Notes under the pieces: model-generated | Seen by the model: only the letters and a program-made list of their open reading frames with translations | Told to the model about the DNA's origin: nothing | Database searches by the model: none | From: a virus | Virus record (IMG/VR): IMGVR_UViG_3300025131_008761 | Span: 1 to 24,509 of that record | DNA length: 24,509 nt | Reading direction: 5' to 3' (one strand) | Program-made: the position numbers and the translations under genes | Shown: positions 1 through 6,779 of the stretch, piece by piece | Position numbering within the stretch: position 1 is the stretch's first letter | How the letters are laid out: each line of letters starts with the position of its first letter

Positions 1-1
1 A

Positions 2-1054
2 GATACTACATGCTTTCCAGCTTTCTTTACAGCCGCAACAGGAACGGTTTCAGCTAAAACTGGAACAAATTTAACATTTAATTCCGCAACAGGATTACTA
101 ACAGCCACTGCTTTATCTGATGGAACTGCCACTTTAACAGGTGGTGATTTAACAGGACTCACCTCTCTTGTTGTTGATAATATAACAATAGATGCAGCAA
201 CAATAACAAGTGGCACAGGAACTATTAGCTTTAATGATGATAATTTAACAACTACTGGCATAGCAGGTGCTTCTTCTTTGGACTTAGGTGTTGCAGCAGC
301 GACGACTGGGATTCTAAAGATGCACGGTTCTACTTCTGGAACTGTTACTATCCAATCCGCTGCTGCTGCTGGGACTTATACACTAACCTTGCCCTTGGAT
401 GATGGTGGTGCTAGCGAATTTCTCCAGACTGATGGTGATGGCGTTCTTACTTGGGCAGCGGCACCGGCACCGCCACCAGGCGTCACATTTGGCACAGATA
501 ACCAAATACCTTATGTTAATGCCGCTGGGAATGATTTTGATTATTCTGCGAATTTGACTTTTATTCACGCAACATCAACTTTAACTGTTGACGGAGATAT
601 AACAGCCACAGGGACATTGACCTCGACAGATGGGACCACAGGCCAATCACTAATAACCAGCGGTTTAATTGTAAACAATGACAATGGGAGCACTTCTACT
701 GATGATTTCAGAGCAGCTACTACAAGCGTATCAACCGCATTTGTCGTAGATGCCTCTGCTGATACGGTTAATACTAATACAGGTAGAATAGTAAAAACAA
801 ATAGACTTACCAGTAATACTGCTTTGACCGCTCAATATGACCAAGTTTTTTGCAACACAGATGGCGGAATTTTCATAGTTACATTACCAGCAGGCGTAAA
901 TGGAACAAGATATAGAATAATAAACACTGGAAGTAATAATTTAACAATAACACCTGCTGAAGGAGAGTCTTTACTTGGTTCGGCTTCGAGCTTTACTTTA
1001 GCAACTGATGAGGCATTAACAATAGTGTACGAAAGTACAGAAGGATGGTATTAA
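2..1054 (+). CDS. Tail-fibre/virion appendage protein, 5' part missing
   Basis: The reading frame is open from base 2 to the TAA at 1052-1054 (350 codons), so the gene starts before the window; the TTG at 278 is internal and not a real start. The protein is rich in Thr, Ser, Ala and Gly, with repeated short strands of the type GTxTLTG, NLTFNSATG and ITSGTGTISF and almost no Cys or charge clusters. This is the composition of beta-rich repetitive tail fibres or appendages of uncultured environmental tailed phages. The C-terminal ~80 residues (from about VNTNTGRIVKTNR) look like a compact beta domain with NNLTITPAEGES. No enzymatic motif is seen. Following virion-type genes on the same strand support a structural role. 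The family cannot be fixed further. Confidence 0.75.
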   Translation, partial: DTTCFPAFFTAATGTVSAKTGTNLTFNSATGLLTATALSDGTATLTGGDLTGLTSLVVDNITIDAATITSGTGTISFNDDNLTTTGIAGASSLDLGVAAATTGILKMHGSTSGTVTIQSAAAAGTYTLTLPLDDGGASEFLQTDGDGVLTWAAAPAPPPGVTFGTDNQIPYVNAAGNDFDYSANLTFIHATSTLTVDGDITATGTLTSTDGTTGQSLITSGLIVNNDNGSTSTDDFRAATTSVSTAFVVDASADTVNTNTGRIVKTNRLTSNTALTAQYDQVFCNTDGGIFIVTLPAGVNGTRYRIINTGSNNLTITPAEGESLLGSASSFTLATDEALTIVYESTEGWY

Positions 1055-1055
1055 A

Positions 1056-1115
1056 ATGAGTAGACAGTTTACAAGAGATTTTTTAATAGAAGTTCAAGCT
1101 TTTAGTTGTAGATAA
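1056..1115 (+). pseudogene. 19-codon remnant-like ORF after the fibre gene
   Basis: An ATG one base after the fibre stop opens a 19-codon frame reading MSRQFTRDFLIEVQAFSCR, then TAA. The opening FTRDFLIEV resembles, from memory, the N-terminus of larger virion proteins in uncultured tailed phages (FTREFL.EV followed by a Gly/Asn stretch), which suggests a 5' stub left after deletion of the rest. No SD sequence is visible because the fibre stop is adjacent, so translation would depend on coupling. It could also be a chance ORF. Confidence 0.3.
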
Positions 1116-1128
1116 CTAATTTATAATT

Positions 1129-1371
1129 ATGGCAACAGATAAAGAAAAACTACATAAAGGCGAAATACTTAAAATAAAATGTCCTATATGCGGGCACATA
1201 CAAGAACACGATGATGCAGATTTAGAGGCTGGAACCTATGTAATTAACTGCAACGATGATGATAATAAACATTGCATGGGTTCAGTGGAAGTTACACCCA
1301 AGTCTGACGGTAAAGGTTGGAAATTTAAAAAAATTAAAACAAATGGACAGAAAGAGGACTGGGATAACTAA
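1129..1371 (+). CDS. Small zinc-ribbon-like hypothetical protein
   Basis: An 80-residue hydrophilic protein with CPIC at residues 18-21 and two further cysteines at about 41 and 49, a spacing that could hold one zinc ion. The tail is Lys-rich (GKGWKFKKIK). There is no clear SD before the ATG; the upstream sequence is AT-rich (TTATAATT directly before ATG). The stop TAA overlaps the ATG of the beta-helix gene by one base, so the two are probably translationally coupled. It lies between two virion-type genes and may be a structural accessory or assembly factor. The function is not recognised. Confidence 0.65.
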   Translation: MATDKEKLHKGEILKIKCPICGHIQEHDDADLEAGTYVINCNDDDNKHCMGSVEVTPKSDGKGWKFKKIKTNGQKEDWDN

Positions 1372-2777
1372 TGGCGTTTACAGTAGCAACATCATCTAGT
1401 AAAATAGACATCACATCAGGAACAGGCAATTTGTCTGACTTAGAAACCGCTGTTGATGATGCTGGCATTTTTACTAGCACAGGGCAAGTTTTTGAGGTAA
1501 TTGGGAACAGAGAATTAGAAATATCTAGTGGAGTAACTTTAAACACAACAGATGGAGACACGCTTCAATGGAACCCAACCGCAAATCTGTCACCTGTGCT
1601 AGATGTCGTGGCTGGAGCTATTTTAAACATAGCTCAAAATACAATTATTGATTTTGATACAAACAGAACACATCAAGGTAGAATGTATTCTTATGGGACA
1701 GTTAATTGTAGTGGTACAGAGGGGAATGAAGTAATATTTCAGAACATGGGACACCATTATCTCTATATGTATGATACGACTCCTTGGCAATGGGATTATG
1801 TTATTTGGCAAAATACTATACAAGTTAAGAACTATTTAATGTATACTTTCCAGACTGGGCATAGTTCTACTAATGGACCGTCTACAGCTCATGTTTTTAA
1901 TAATATTACATTTAGAGGAACTGGGGCAGCAACTAATTTTGGCGACTTCCTTTTTTATTACACTGACATGGGCAAATGGACAATGGATAATTGGACCGTT
2001 GAAGCCATAAGTAATATGTATATTAGATACGGGACTACTCTTAAATTTACAAATTCTACATTTCAAAATATGTCGAACCTGGTTCGTCCTGAAGCCTCAG
2101 TGGCGGGGTCTCCTAATATGTCACACTATGATACCTCTAAGAACCTTATTGTGTTTTCTGGGAATGTAAATCAGAATATGATTGTGTTCGAGAATTGTAC
2201 TTTTGATGATGTAGATAGTGGTGTTTATGGGATATACTCAATTAACACGCCAATTCTTCTTAAAAATTGTACTTTCGACAACCAAACGTATCCTATATAT
2301 GCAAATGGCGCTACCGTTCTTTTGTATGGAACGACAACATATCCAGTAGCTCCTACAGCCAATATAAAATACGGAGGACAGGGAACTGTACTCCACGTTA
2401 GAAAATTAGACATAACAGTATTAGATGAAAATAGTGACCCGTTAGAAAACGCTATCGTTCACATTAGACAAAAAGATGCCACAAGAGAACAGTGGGCTTT
2501 TTATACCGACTCAAATGGGCAAATTAGATGCGGAGGGTACGATGAAGATATCTATTTAGTTGAGAGAGAAGAATATAGCAATGGCAATTTTGTTGAATGG
2601 TCAGATGGAACAGGAGATTTAGTCCATGTAATTGATGTATCTGCTGGTGGCTATACTGTAGATTCAAGAGAAGTCGCTATGAATCAAGATAGAGAAATTA
2701 CAGTGCAACTATCAGTAGCACCAGCAGGTGCCACCACCATTTACGATAGCACCTTTTATGGTTCGACAATATATTAA
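1371..2777 (+). CDS. Beta-helix-type tail spike/fibre protein with C-terminal Ig-like domain
   Basis: A 468-residue protein. Residues ~30-340 are a succession of short Asn/Thr/Gly-rich beta strands (SGVTLNTTDGDTL, VFENCTFDDVDSG, ILLKNCTFDNQTYPIYANGA) with the NCTF rungs typical of right-handed parallel beta-helices. Residues ~350-455 (RKLDITVLDENSDPLENA onward) resemble a transthyretin/carboxypeptidase-regulatory-like beta sandwich, common near the tips of phage fibres. There is no signal peptide or membrane segment. The ATG overlaps the previous stop by one base. A role in host-surface binding or polysaccharide contact is inferred from fold type and context; no hydrolase motif can be assigned. 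Confidence 0.75.
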   Translation: MAFTVATSSSKIDITSGTGNLSDLETAVDDAGIFTSTGQVFEVIGNRELEISSGVTLNTTDGDTLQWNPTANLSPVLDVVAGAILNIAQNTIIDFDTNRTHQGRMYSYGTVNCSGTEGNEVIFQNMGHHYLYMYDTTPWQWDYVIWQNTIQVKNYLMYTFQTGHSSTNGPSTAHVFNNITFRGTGAATNFGDFLFYYTDMGKWTMDNWTVEAISNMYIRYGTTLKFTNSTFQNMSNLVRPEASVAGSPNMSHYDTSKNLIVFSGNVNQNMIVFENCTFDDVDSGVYGIYSINTPILLKNCTFDNQTYPIYANGATVLLYGTTTYPVAPTANIKYGGQGTVLHVRKLDITVLDENSDPLENAIVHIRQKDATREQWAFYTDSNGQIRCGGYDEDIYLVEREEYSNGNFVEWSDGTGDLVHVIDVSAGGYTVDSREVAMNQDREITVQLSVAPAGATTIYDSTFYGSTIY

Positions 2778-2788
2778 AAGGAAATGAA

Positions 2789-3019
2789 ATGGCAATATTA
2801 GAAATTAACATACCAGCCGATAAAGTAGACAGATTATTAGCAGCAATTAAAGGAGTTTATCCTATACCCCAAATAGAAGACCCGAAAAACCCCGGAGAAT
2901 TCATAAATGAATTTGGTGATTTAGTATGGTCAAAAAAAATAGTTATCGACCATCTTAAACGTACAGTAACTAGATATGAACGAAAAATAGCTCAAGATGC
3001 TATTGTTATAGAAAATTGA
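2789..3019 (+). CDS. Small conserved-looking phage protein next to fibre genes
   Basis: A 76-residue soluble protein starting MAILEINIPADKVDRLLAAI with a good SD (AAAGGA about 7 nt before ATG). It has a short N-terminal strand, a helix, a Pro-rich middle (YPIPQIEDPKNPGE) and a C-terminal amphipathic helix ending in KIAQDAIVIEN. Small proteins of this size are often found after tail-fibre genes in environmental phages, but no family is recognised. It is likely co-transcribed with the upstream beta-helix gene, 11 nt away. It could be an assembly factor or a small tail component. Confidence 0.65.
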   Translation: MAILEINIPADKVDRLLAAIKGVYPIPQIEDPKNPGEFINEFGDLVWSKKIVIDHLKRTVTRYERKIAQDAIVIEN

Positions 3020-3048
3020 CCTTAGTTAAATTTTTTTTAAAAACACAC

Positions 3049-3054
3049 TATACT
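3049..3054 (+). promoter_or_regulatory. Candidate -10 box TATACT before the 3061 gene
   Basis: TATACT ends exactly six bases before the ATG at 3061, which would place transcription initiation on the start codon (leaderless mRNA). A weak TTAAAT lies 17 bp upstream as a possible -35. There is no SD in front of this ATG. The arrangement matches the stronger promoter before the gene at 7865. Confidence 0.35.
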
Positions 3055-3060
3055 AATTTC

Positions 3061-3273
3061 ATGTTAAAAGAATTATACTCACAATACGGCGAAATAATGG
3101 TACAGATGGAAGTTCTTCAGGCTAGATTGAATCAGGTAAAATCTTCAATCTTTGCGGAATTGAAACCCAAACAGGCAGAGCAGACTGAAACAACACTGGC
3201 ACCACCCGAACAATCAGGATGTTGTCCTGAAACAAATGGTGTTTGCGGTGGCCCTCCAGCAGTAGAGAACTAA
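3061..3273 (+). CDS. Small coiled-coil/Cys-tail hypothetical protein
   Basis: A 70-residue protein beginning MLKELYSQYGEIMVQMEVLQ. The N-terminal half is a predicted amphipathic helix with heptad-like spacing. The C-terminal third is Pro/Thr-rich and ends in a Cys cluster (SGCCPETNGVCGGPP). A TTG start at 3016 is possible in the same frame, but it adds a low-complexity Phe/Lys stretch and overlaps the previous gene; the ATG at 3061 gives a sensible protein. Neither start has an SD. The stop overlaps the convergent GMP-reductase-like gene by 4 bp. The function is unknown. Confidence 0.55.
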   Translation: MLKELYSQYGEIMVQMEVLQARLNQVKSSIFAELKPKQAEQTETTLAPPEQSGCCPETNGVCGGPPAVEN

Positions 3274-4220
3274 ATTATAGTCCAATCTGATTTTTTTTGA
3301 TATTCCGCAATGGTTCTAGAGTTCATGTAACTCATAGAACTTCTAAGGCCATTGCGGAATCGGTGTATGATTTTTTCCAAAGGACCAGTATATGGAATTA
3401 ATGTTTCCATACCCTCTACATATTTTGGCTTCTTATTTACCTGCTTTTGTGTAGAAAATGATGCCGCCCCTTTATATATTTTCATTAATTGTCCATCTAA
3501 TCTAAGTGTTTTAGAGGGACTTTCTTCTGTACCAGCAAAAATACAACCTGCCATACATATATCTGCTCCCAAAACTAAAGCTTTACATATATCTCGTGGC
3601 TCTTTTATTGAGCCATCAGCAATCAACATTGTTTTAGACTTAACCGATGCACATTCTAAAACAGAAGACGCCATAGGATAAAATAACCCTGTCTCTACAC
3701 GAGTTGTACAACTCGAACCTCCTGCTATCCCGCACCTAATTGCGTATATATTTAAATCACATAGCCATTCATAACACTCTTTACTTGCTACATTTCCAAC
3801 AGTAAAATATACATCTGAATAAAGGCTCATCAATTTTTCCAACGTAGCTTTTACTCTAGTATTTGCTCCATTTGCCACGTCTAAACAAAAACTACGACAT
3901 CCAGCAAATGCTAATTCTTGAAATCTTTCAAAGCAATCCCCATTAATTCCAATAGCACACCCACAATCACAATCTGCCAATTTATATTCATTAGCTTGTT
4001 CTTCTATAGTGTTAAACCTATGAATAAATCCATAAGCACCAAGCCGCAATAAATGACCAGCCATTGTCCCATCACATACATCCGGCATAGGGGCTGCGAT
4101 TAATGGTACAGTTAATTTTTGCCCCGCAAATTCTACTGATGTATCTGCCTCATCTCTACTATCCAACGTAGAAATGTTTCTTGATATCAATCCTATATCT
4201 GAATATTTTAAAGCACGCAT
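3270..4220 (-). CDS. GMP reductase / IMP dehydrogenase family enzyme
   Basis: A 316-residue TIM-barrel protein without the CBS insert of IMP dehydrogenase. Visible are STLDSRDEAD (17-26), VPLIAAPM (38-45), LDVANG (113-118), the catalytic loop GGSSCTTR with Cys171, TGLFYPMASSVLEC (177-190), ADGSIKEPRDICKALVLGAD (201-220), YKGAAS and the C-terminal GLRSSMSYM. The loop plus the following TG.xYPxxSxxxEC is closer to GMP reductase (NADPH-dependent GMP to IMP). The IMPDH Arg-Tyr flap dyad is not evident, although a relative with another purine substrate cannot be excluded. The start has a strong SD (AAAGGAG, 7 nt). It is the last gene of the minus-strand operon, directly downstream of the TnpB element. 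Confidence 0.82.
   Translation of the reverse strand: MRALKYSDIGLISRNISTLDSRDEADTSVEFAGQKLTVPLIAAPMPDVCDGTMAGHLLRLGAYGFIHRFNTIEEQANEYKLADCDCGCAIGINGDCFERFQELAFAGCRSFCLDVANGANTRVKATLEKLMSLYSDVYFTVGNVASKECYEWLCDLNIYAIRCGIAGGSSCTTRVETGLFYPMASSVLECASVKSKTMLIADGSIKEPRDICKALVLGADICMAGCIFAGTEESPSKTLRLDGQLMKIYKGAASFSTQKQVNKKPKYVEGMETLIPYTGPLEKIIHRFRNGLRSSMSYMNSRTIAEYQKKSDWTII
3302..3360 (-). repeat. Large inverted repeat (hairpin) inside the 3' end of the GMP-reductase-like gene
   Basis: A perfect 12-bp inverted repeat (ATTCCGCAATGG at 3302-3313 and its complement at 3349-3360) encloses a second stem (3314-3323 with 3329-3339, ten pairs, one bulged A) and a 5-nt loop. The whole structure lies in codons for GLRSSMSYMNSRTIAEY. 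No T-run follows on the minus strand; on the plus strand a T6 run comes about 10 nt after the stem. Confidence 0.6.
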
Positions 4221-4243
4221 TCTATGTCTCCTTTATCAGACTC

Positions 4244-4249
4244 ATTATA
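4244..4249 (-). promoter_or_regulatory. Candidate -10 box TATAAT for the GMP-reductase-like gene
   Basis: A consensus TATAAT on the minus strand lies 24 bp before the ATG at 4220, leaving a short leader that carries AAAGGAG. No convincing -35 is seen at 16-18 bp. It sits just outside the TnpB element, so the downstream gene may keep expression independent of the insertion. Confidence 0.3.
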
Positions 4250-4268
4250 AATATAAAAACTATGACGT

Positions 4269-4285
4269 ACCGCAACATCTACGGC
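4269..4285 (-). repeat. Right-end hairpin of the TnpB element
   Basis: On the minus strand GCCGTAGATGTTGCGGT folds into a six-pair stem (two G-U) with loop GATGT, 5 bases after the tnpB stop. Position and size fit an IS605 right end and also the 3' scaffold hairpin of a TnpB guide RNA (omega RNA), whose guide would be the sequence just beyond it. Confidence 0.45.
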
Positions 4286-4289
4286 TTTT

Positions 4290-5528
4290 CTAGCTCGCTG
4301 ACTCCAACTTGCTTACTTTAATACCATTGATTGCCACCAATGTTTCAAAAAAAGTAGAGGTTAAAATCTCCCTAGTCTTAAAATCCCTGTCGTCCACAGG
4401 TATTTGTTTCATTGCTTCTTCCTCAATGCAAATTGCAGATTTCCAATCTCTATCTTTCACAAATCCACAATCGCATGAATAAATTCTATCGCTTAAACTT
4501 AATTTATTTTTATTACCACAGTTAGGACAAAGTTGTGTACTTGGAAAAAACTTACTAACCATTATCGGCGTATGAGATTTGTGCTTCAAATCTCCAATAA
4601 TTCCACCAATATCTGAATTTTGTATCTTTTTTCCGTGACCACCACTCTGCCAAGCATGAATGCTTTCATCTTGGAAGCAAACATACTTGTTGTTTTTAAC
4701 AATAGCAGAAACTAATTTATGTCTAATATCTTTTTTCTTATTTGTAAGATATTCGTATTCAATTTTTCTTTTTCTTTTATCTTGTTCCTTCTTTTTAGAG
4801 GCAACTCTATTACCTCTCATTATTTTACGGTCAAGTCTTTTAATTCTTTTGCTAATTGGAACTTGAAATTTAACTTTAACTCCATTGCTAAAACTTAATT
4901 GTGTTTCACAACCAAAGTCTATTCCAATACTCATATCAGGAATAATACTTACTTTTTTATCCACATAAGTGGTAATATGTAAAAAGTAATCTTTGCCTTT
5001 TCTTATTAAGGTTGAATTAGCAATATCAGCATTGTCAGGTATTTGTTCAAGCCCATTAACTCTTAACCATTTTTTCTTCATGCCAGCAAGTTTGATTTTT
5101 TTATTTTCAAAATCAATATGATAAGTTCGTTTGTATTCTCTTAATGGGACTGAATTGAGTTCTCTTTTAAATTTCAATCGTCCTACTTTATATCCTTGTT
5201 TCTTTCTTGAAGACAGGGATTTTAACGAAGTAAATAATCTTTCTTTTATTGCTTGACGATGTTGAGTTTGCAGGACATTAAATTTCCTATCTTCGTATTC
5301 ATCTTTAACTTTGACTGGTACGCTCTTCAATGTGCAGTTTGCATCATTGATGTTTTTATTAGATAAACAGTAATTATAAAACCATTTTGCTTCTTTGAAC
5401 AAACTTGATAATCGCTTACGAATAAAGATTGATAGATGAGAACGGTCTATTTTACAAACATAAACTTTACAAGTTTGTGTTTTCCTTTTTTCTCTTGTAG
5501 CTAATCTTTTTGTAAATCGACTTAACAT
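4290..5528 (-). CDS. tnpB: TnpB-like RNA-guided nuclease (RuvC fold, zinc finger)
   Basis: A 412-residue protein of the TnpB (OrfB) family. The helical N-terminal region has an HTH-like segment (KRLSSLFKEAKWFYNYCL). RuvC-I is SIGIDFG with Asp204, RuvC-II is VCFQDES with Glu288, the zinc finger is CPNCG (334-338) plus CDC (352-354), and RuvC-III is DRDWKSA with Asp361. The acidic triad therefore looks intact, although the usual Asn of DxxxNAAxN is Lys. TnpB proteins are guide-RNA-directed DNA endonucleases that promote retention of their element. The ATG directly abuts the left-end hairpin and has no SD; an 18-residue basic leader precedes the usual N-terminus, so the true start is uncertain. 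No partner tnpA is adjacent. Confidence 0.88.
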   Translation of the reverse strand: MLSRFTKRLATREKRKTQTCKVYVCKIDRSHLSIFIRKRLSSLFKEAKWFYNYCLSNKNINDANCTLKSVPVKVKDEYEDRKFNVLQTQHRQAIKERLFTSLKSLSSRKKQGYKVGRLKFKRELNSVPLREYKRTYHIDFENKKIKLAGMKKKWLRVNGLEQIPDNADIANSTLIRKGKDYFLHITTYVDKKVSIIPDMSIGIDFGCETQLSFSNGVKVKFQVPISKRIKRLDRKIMRGNRVASKKKEQDKRKRKIEYEYLTNKKKDIRHKLVSAIVKNNKYVCFQDESIHAWQSGGHGKKIQNSDIGGIIGDLKHKSHTPIMVSKFFPSTQLCPNCGNKNKLSLSDRIYSCDCGFVKDRDWKSAICIEEEAMKQIPVDDRDFKTREILTSTFFETLVAINGIKVSKLESAS

Positions 5529-5549
5529 CTCACACTAATATAGTGTGAG
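5529..5549 (-). repeat. Left-end hairpin of the TnpB element
   Basis: CTCACACTA-ATA-TAGTGTGAG is a perfect 9-bp stem with a 3-nt loop, ending one base before the tnpB ATG. Strong imperfect or perfect hairpins at this position are the left-end signal of IS200/IS605 elements. In RNA it would also occlude the ribosome-binding region of tnpB. Confidence 0.65.
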
Positions 5550-5584
5550 TATATTCATTTTTATAAATAATAAAATTATTTTTA

Positions 5585-6022
5585 TCATGTCGGCTCTTGT
5601 GACCGCCAATCAAAATCTGTATCTTCAAAATCTGTATCTTCGCAATCCTTAAACTCACTAGAAAGACTATCATAATCCAAATTCATAAATGGGACATACT
5701 CTGCCTTATATCCTGCCGTATTTAACTTTTCTACCATGGACTGAGCCGCTTCATAGTTTAAAGAATGGATAACAAATCTTTGAACATCAGGTTTGTTTTG
5801 AACTACCCACCTAACAACTTCCATTCCCGTTTCTTTGCTGGATGGGTCAACATAAACCAACCCTCCCAAATCATGGTCTAGAAACACACATTTAGCAGTT
5901 TCTTCTAATTCAAAAAGCAATTGTATCATTTCTTCCGCTGTTGCAGCTAAAACAGCAGATGGAATATTACTTTTAAACTCGAACAGCCGTTTAGGGTTAT
6001 CATCTAAAAATAAAACTTTCAT
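5585..6022 (-). CDS. Cyclic-phosphate-processing receiver-like protein (cREC type)
   Basis: A 145-residue protein with a receiver-like Rossmann fold: MKVLFLDDNPKR with the acidic pair Asp7-Asp8, VFLDHDLGG with Asp49-His50-Asp51, then ETGMEVVRWVVQNKP and VIHSLNYEAAQSMVEKL. The DD, DHD and HSLN signatures fit the small family named 'cyclic-phosphate processing receiver domain', proposed by comparative genomics to act on cyclic phosphate ends in RNA repair/conflict settings; that activity is not shown here. It is not a classical response regulator: no output domain or kinase is nearby. The tail repeats EDTDF twice, from a 15-bp tandem duplication at about 5610-5640. It is separated from the exonuclease stop by 3 nt, with SD AGAGG. 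Confidence 0.72.
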   Translation of the reverse strand: MKVLFLDDNPKRLFEFKSNIPSAVLAATAEEMIQLLFELEETAKCVFLDHDLGGLVYVDPSSKETGMEVVRWVVQNKPDVQRFVIHSLNYEAAQSMVEKLNTAGYKAEYVPFMNLDYDSLSSEFKDCEDTDFEDTDFDWRSQEPT

Positions 6023-6025
6023 TTA

Positions 6026-6577
6026 CTAAACCTCTTTAGAGAATTTTTTTCTTATAAGTTTTACAATAACTTCAGCATCTTCTAATGCTGTATGTGCTGG
6101 TTCACCTTCTATCCCCGCTCTCTTCATACATTCTAAAGTATCTGGTATCTTTATATCCCCCGGTTCCCAATAAAGGATTGCAGGGTCTAAAACACGACTT
6201 GATATATGTAGATTAAAACGAGGAAGCTTTCTAAGAAATTGTAAATCAAAAGCGCCAAAACATTTTCCGGCTGCTGTTATTGACCCTTTTATACCATATT
6301 TTTCTAACCAAGCTACAAACTTCTTTCCAAACTGTTTGGGTTCAATATACGAATATGGCTTTTCTTTTTTTGCAATACGACGAAGAATAACAGGATGCAT
6401 AGACAATGCGTATGGATGTCCTATAAGTTCGTCATAAGTAAAATAAGTATGAAACCTAGGCAGTTCCTCAAAAGGCTTTTGAGCCAAAAGGTCATCTATA
6501 ACTGCCCCGACTTCCAAAATCTGATGGGTATCGTGGTCAGTACCAGTTGTTTCTATATCTATCGAAATTATTTTGAT
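6026..6577 (-). CDS. DnaQ-like 3'-5' exonuclease (DEDDh)
   Basis: The protein begins (M)KIISIDIETTG when translation starts at the ATC codon at 6575-6577, giving 183 residues. Exo I is DIETTG, Exo II is KCFGAFDLQFL and Exo III is HTALEDAEV, so the DEDDh metal-binding set is present. Such enzymes trim 3' ends of DNA or RNA (proofreading, RNase T or oligoribonuclease types). The only ATG/GTG/TTG-type start is a TTG at 6515-6517, which would remove Exo I. An SD (AAGGAG) stands 6 nt before the ATC, and an in-frame TAA lies two codons upstream of it. The beginning overlaps the end of the preceding small gene by 41 nt in another frame. Confidence 0.8.
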   Translation of the reverse strand: MKIISIDIETTGTDHDTHQILEVGAVIDDLLAQKPFEELPRFHTYFTYDELIGHPYALSMHPVILRRIAKKEKPYSYIEPKQFGKKFVAWLEKYGIKGSITAAGKCFGAFDLQFLRKLPRFNLHISSRVLDPAILYWEPGDIKIPDTLECMKRAGIEGEPAHTALEDAEVIVKLIRKKFSKEV

Positions 6578-6770
6578 GATTTACTCCTTCGTATGATTCG
6601 TGCTTATAAAGCTGCAAATAGACCACTTTATCTTTTTCATCCGATTTTTTAAGCTTTACTTTGCCAATTTCTATAGCTCTTAAAATATCACGCATCATTG
6701 TTTCTGAAATTTCTAAATCAATATTTGAAATTTCATCATTCTGATGCCAATTACAATTTATTTTTCTCAT
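6537..6770 (-). CDS. Small protein with EISExxxRDxL motif (paralogue of the 7865 gene)
   Basis: A 77-residue charged protein. The centre, LEISETMMRDILRAIEIGK, matches the paralogue encoded at 7674-7865 (IEISEQTLRDVLTIREMSK). The N-terminal MRKINCNWHQNDEISN is distinct. The C-terminal 14 residues are read from sequence that also encodes the exonuclease N-terminus in another frame. The start has AGGGA about 8 nt upstream, and the gene follows the Q_salvage-like stop by 9 nt, so it is in one operon with it. A short DNA- or protein-binding helical factor is possible; the function is unknown. Confidence 0.6.
   Translation of the reverse strand: MRKINCNWHQNDEISNIDLEISETMMRDILRAIEIGKVKLKKSDEKDKVVYLQLYKHESYEGVNHQNNFDRYRNNWY
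6575..6589 (-). promoter_or_regulatory. Ribosome-binding site pointing to an ATC start codon
   Basis: AAGGAG (6589-6584) is followed by TAAATC and then ATC (6577-6575), an ideal SD spacing. The TAA is in frame with the exonuclease and blocks a longer N-terminus. Codons after ATC read KIISIDIETTG, the usual opening of DnaQ-type exonucleases directly after Met. The site decides the start of the exonuclease gene. Confidence 0.6.
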
Positions 6771-6779
6771 CTCATATCC

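Larger units (their letters stand above)
4262..5549 (-). mobile_element. IS200/IS605-type element carrying only tnpB
   Basis: The tnpB gene is bounded by a left-end perfect hairpin immediately before its start (5529-5549) and a short imperfect hairpin just after its stop (4269-4285), the arrangement of IS605-family ends, which are folded single-stranded DNA recognised by TnpA. No tnpA (HUH transposase) is present in the window, so movement would need a transposase in trans. No target duplication is expected for this family. The exact termini cannot be fixed; the outer limits given are the hairpin edge on the left and a few bases beyond the hairpin on the right. It is inserted between two genes of the same operon and interrupts neither. 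Confidence 0.7.

Noticed and set aside
3016-3054. TTGACC followed by TATACT as a sigma70 promoter
   Set aside because: The spacer is 27 bp, far from 16-18; only the TATACT box with the weak TTAAAT at 17 bp was kept as a candidate.
4246-5569. Two perfect T4-late-type TATAAATA boxes (4246-4253 and 5562-5569, plus strand)
   Set aside because: Both point rightward into genes on the opposite strand, and an 8-mer of A and T is expected by chance in such AT-rich spacers.
6026-6517. Exonuclease starting at TTG 6517
   Set aside because: It would delete the DIETTG catalytic motif that is present in frame upstream, next to a strong SD.
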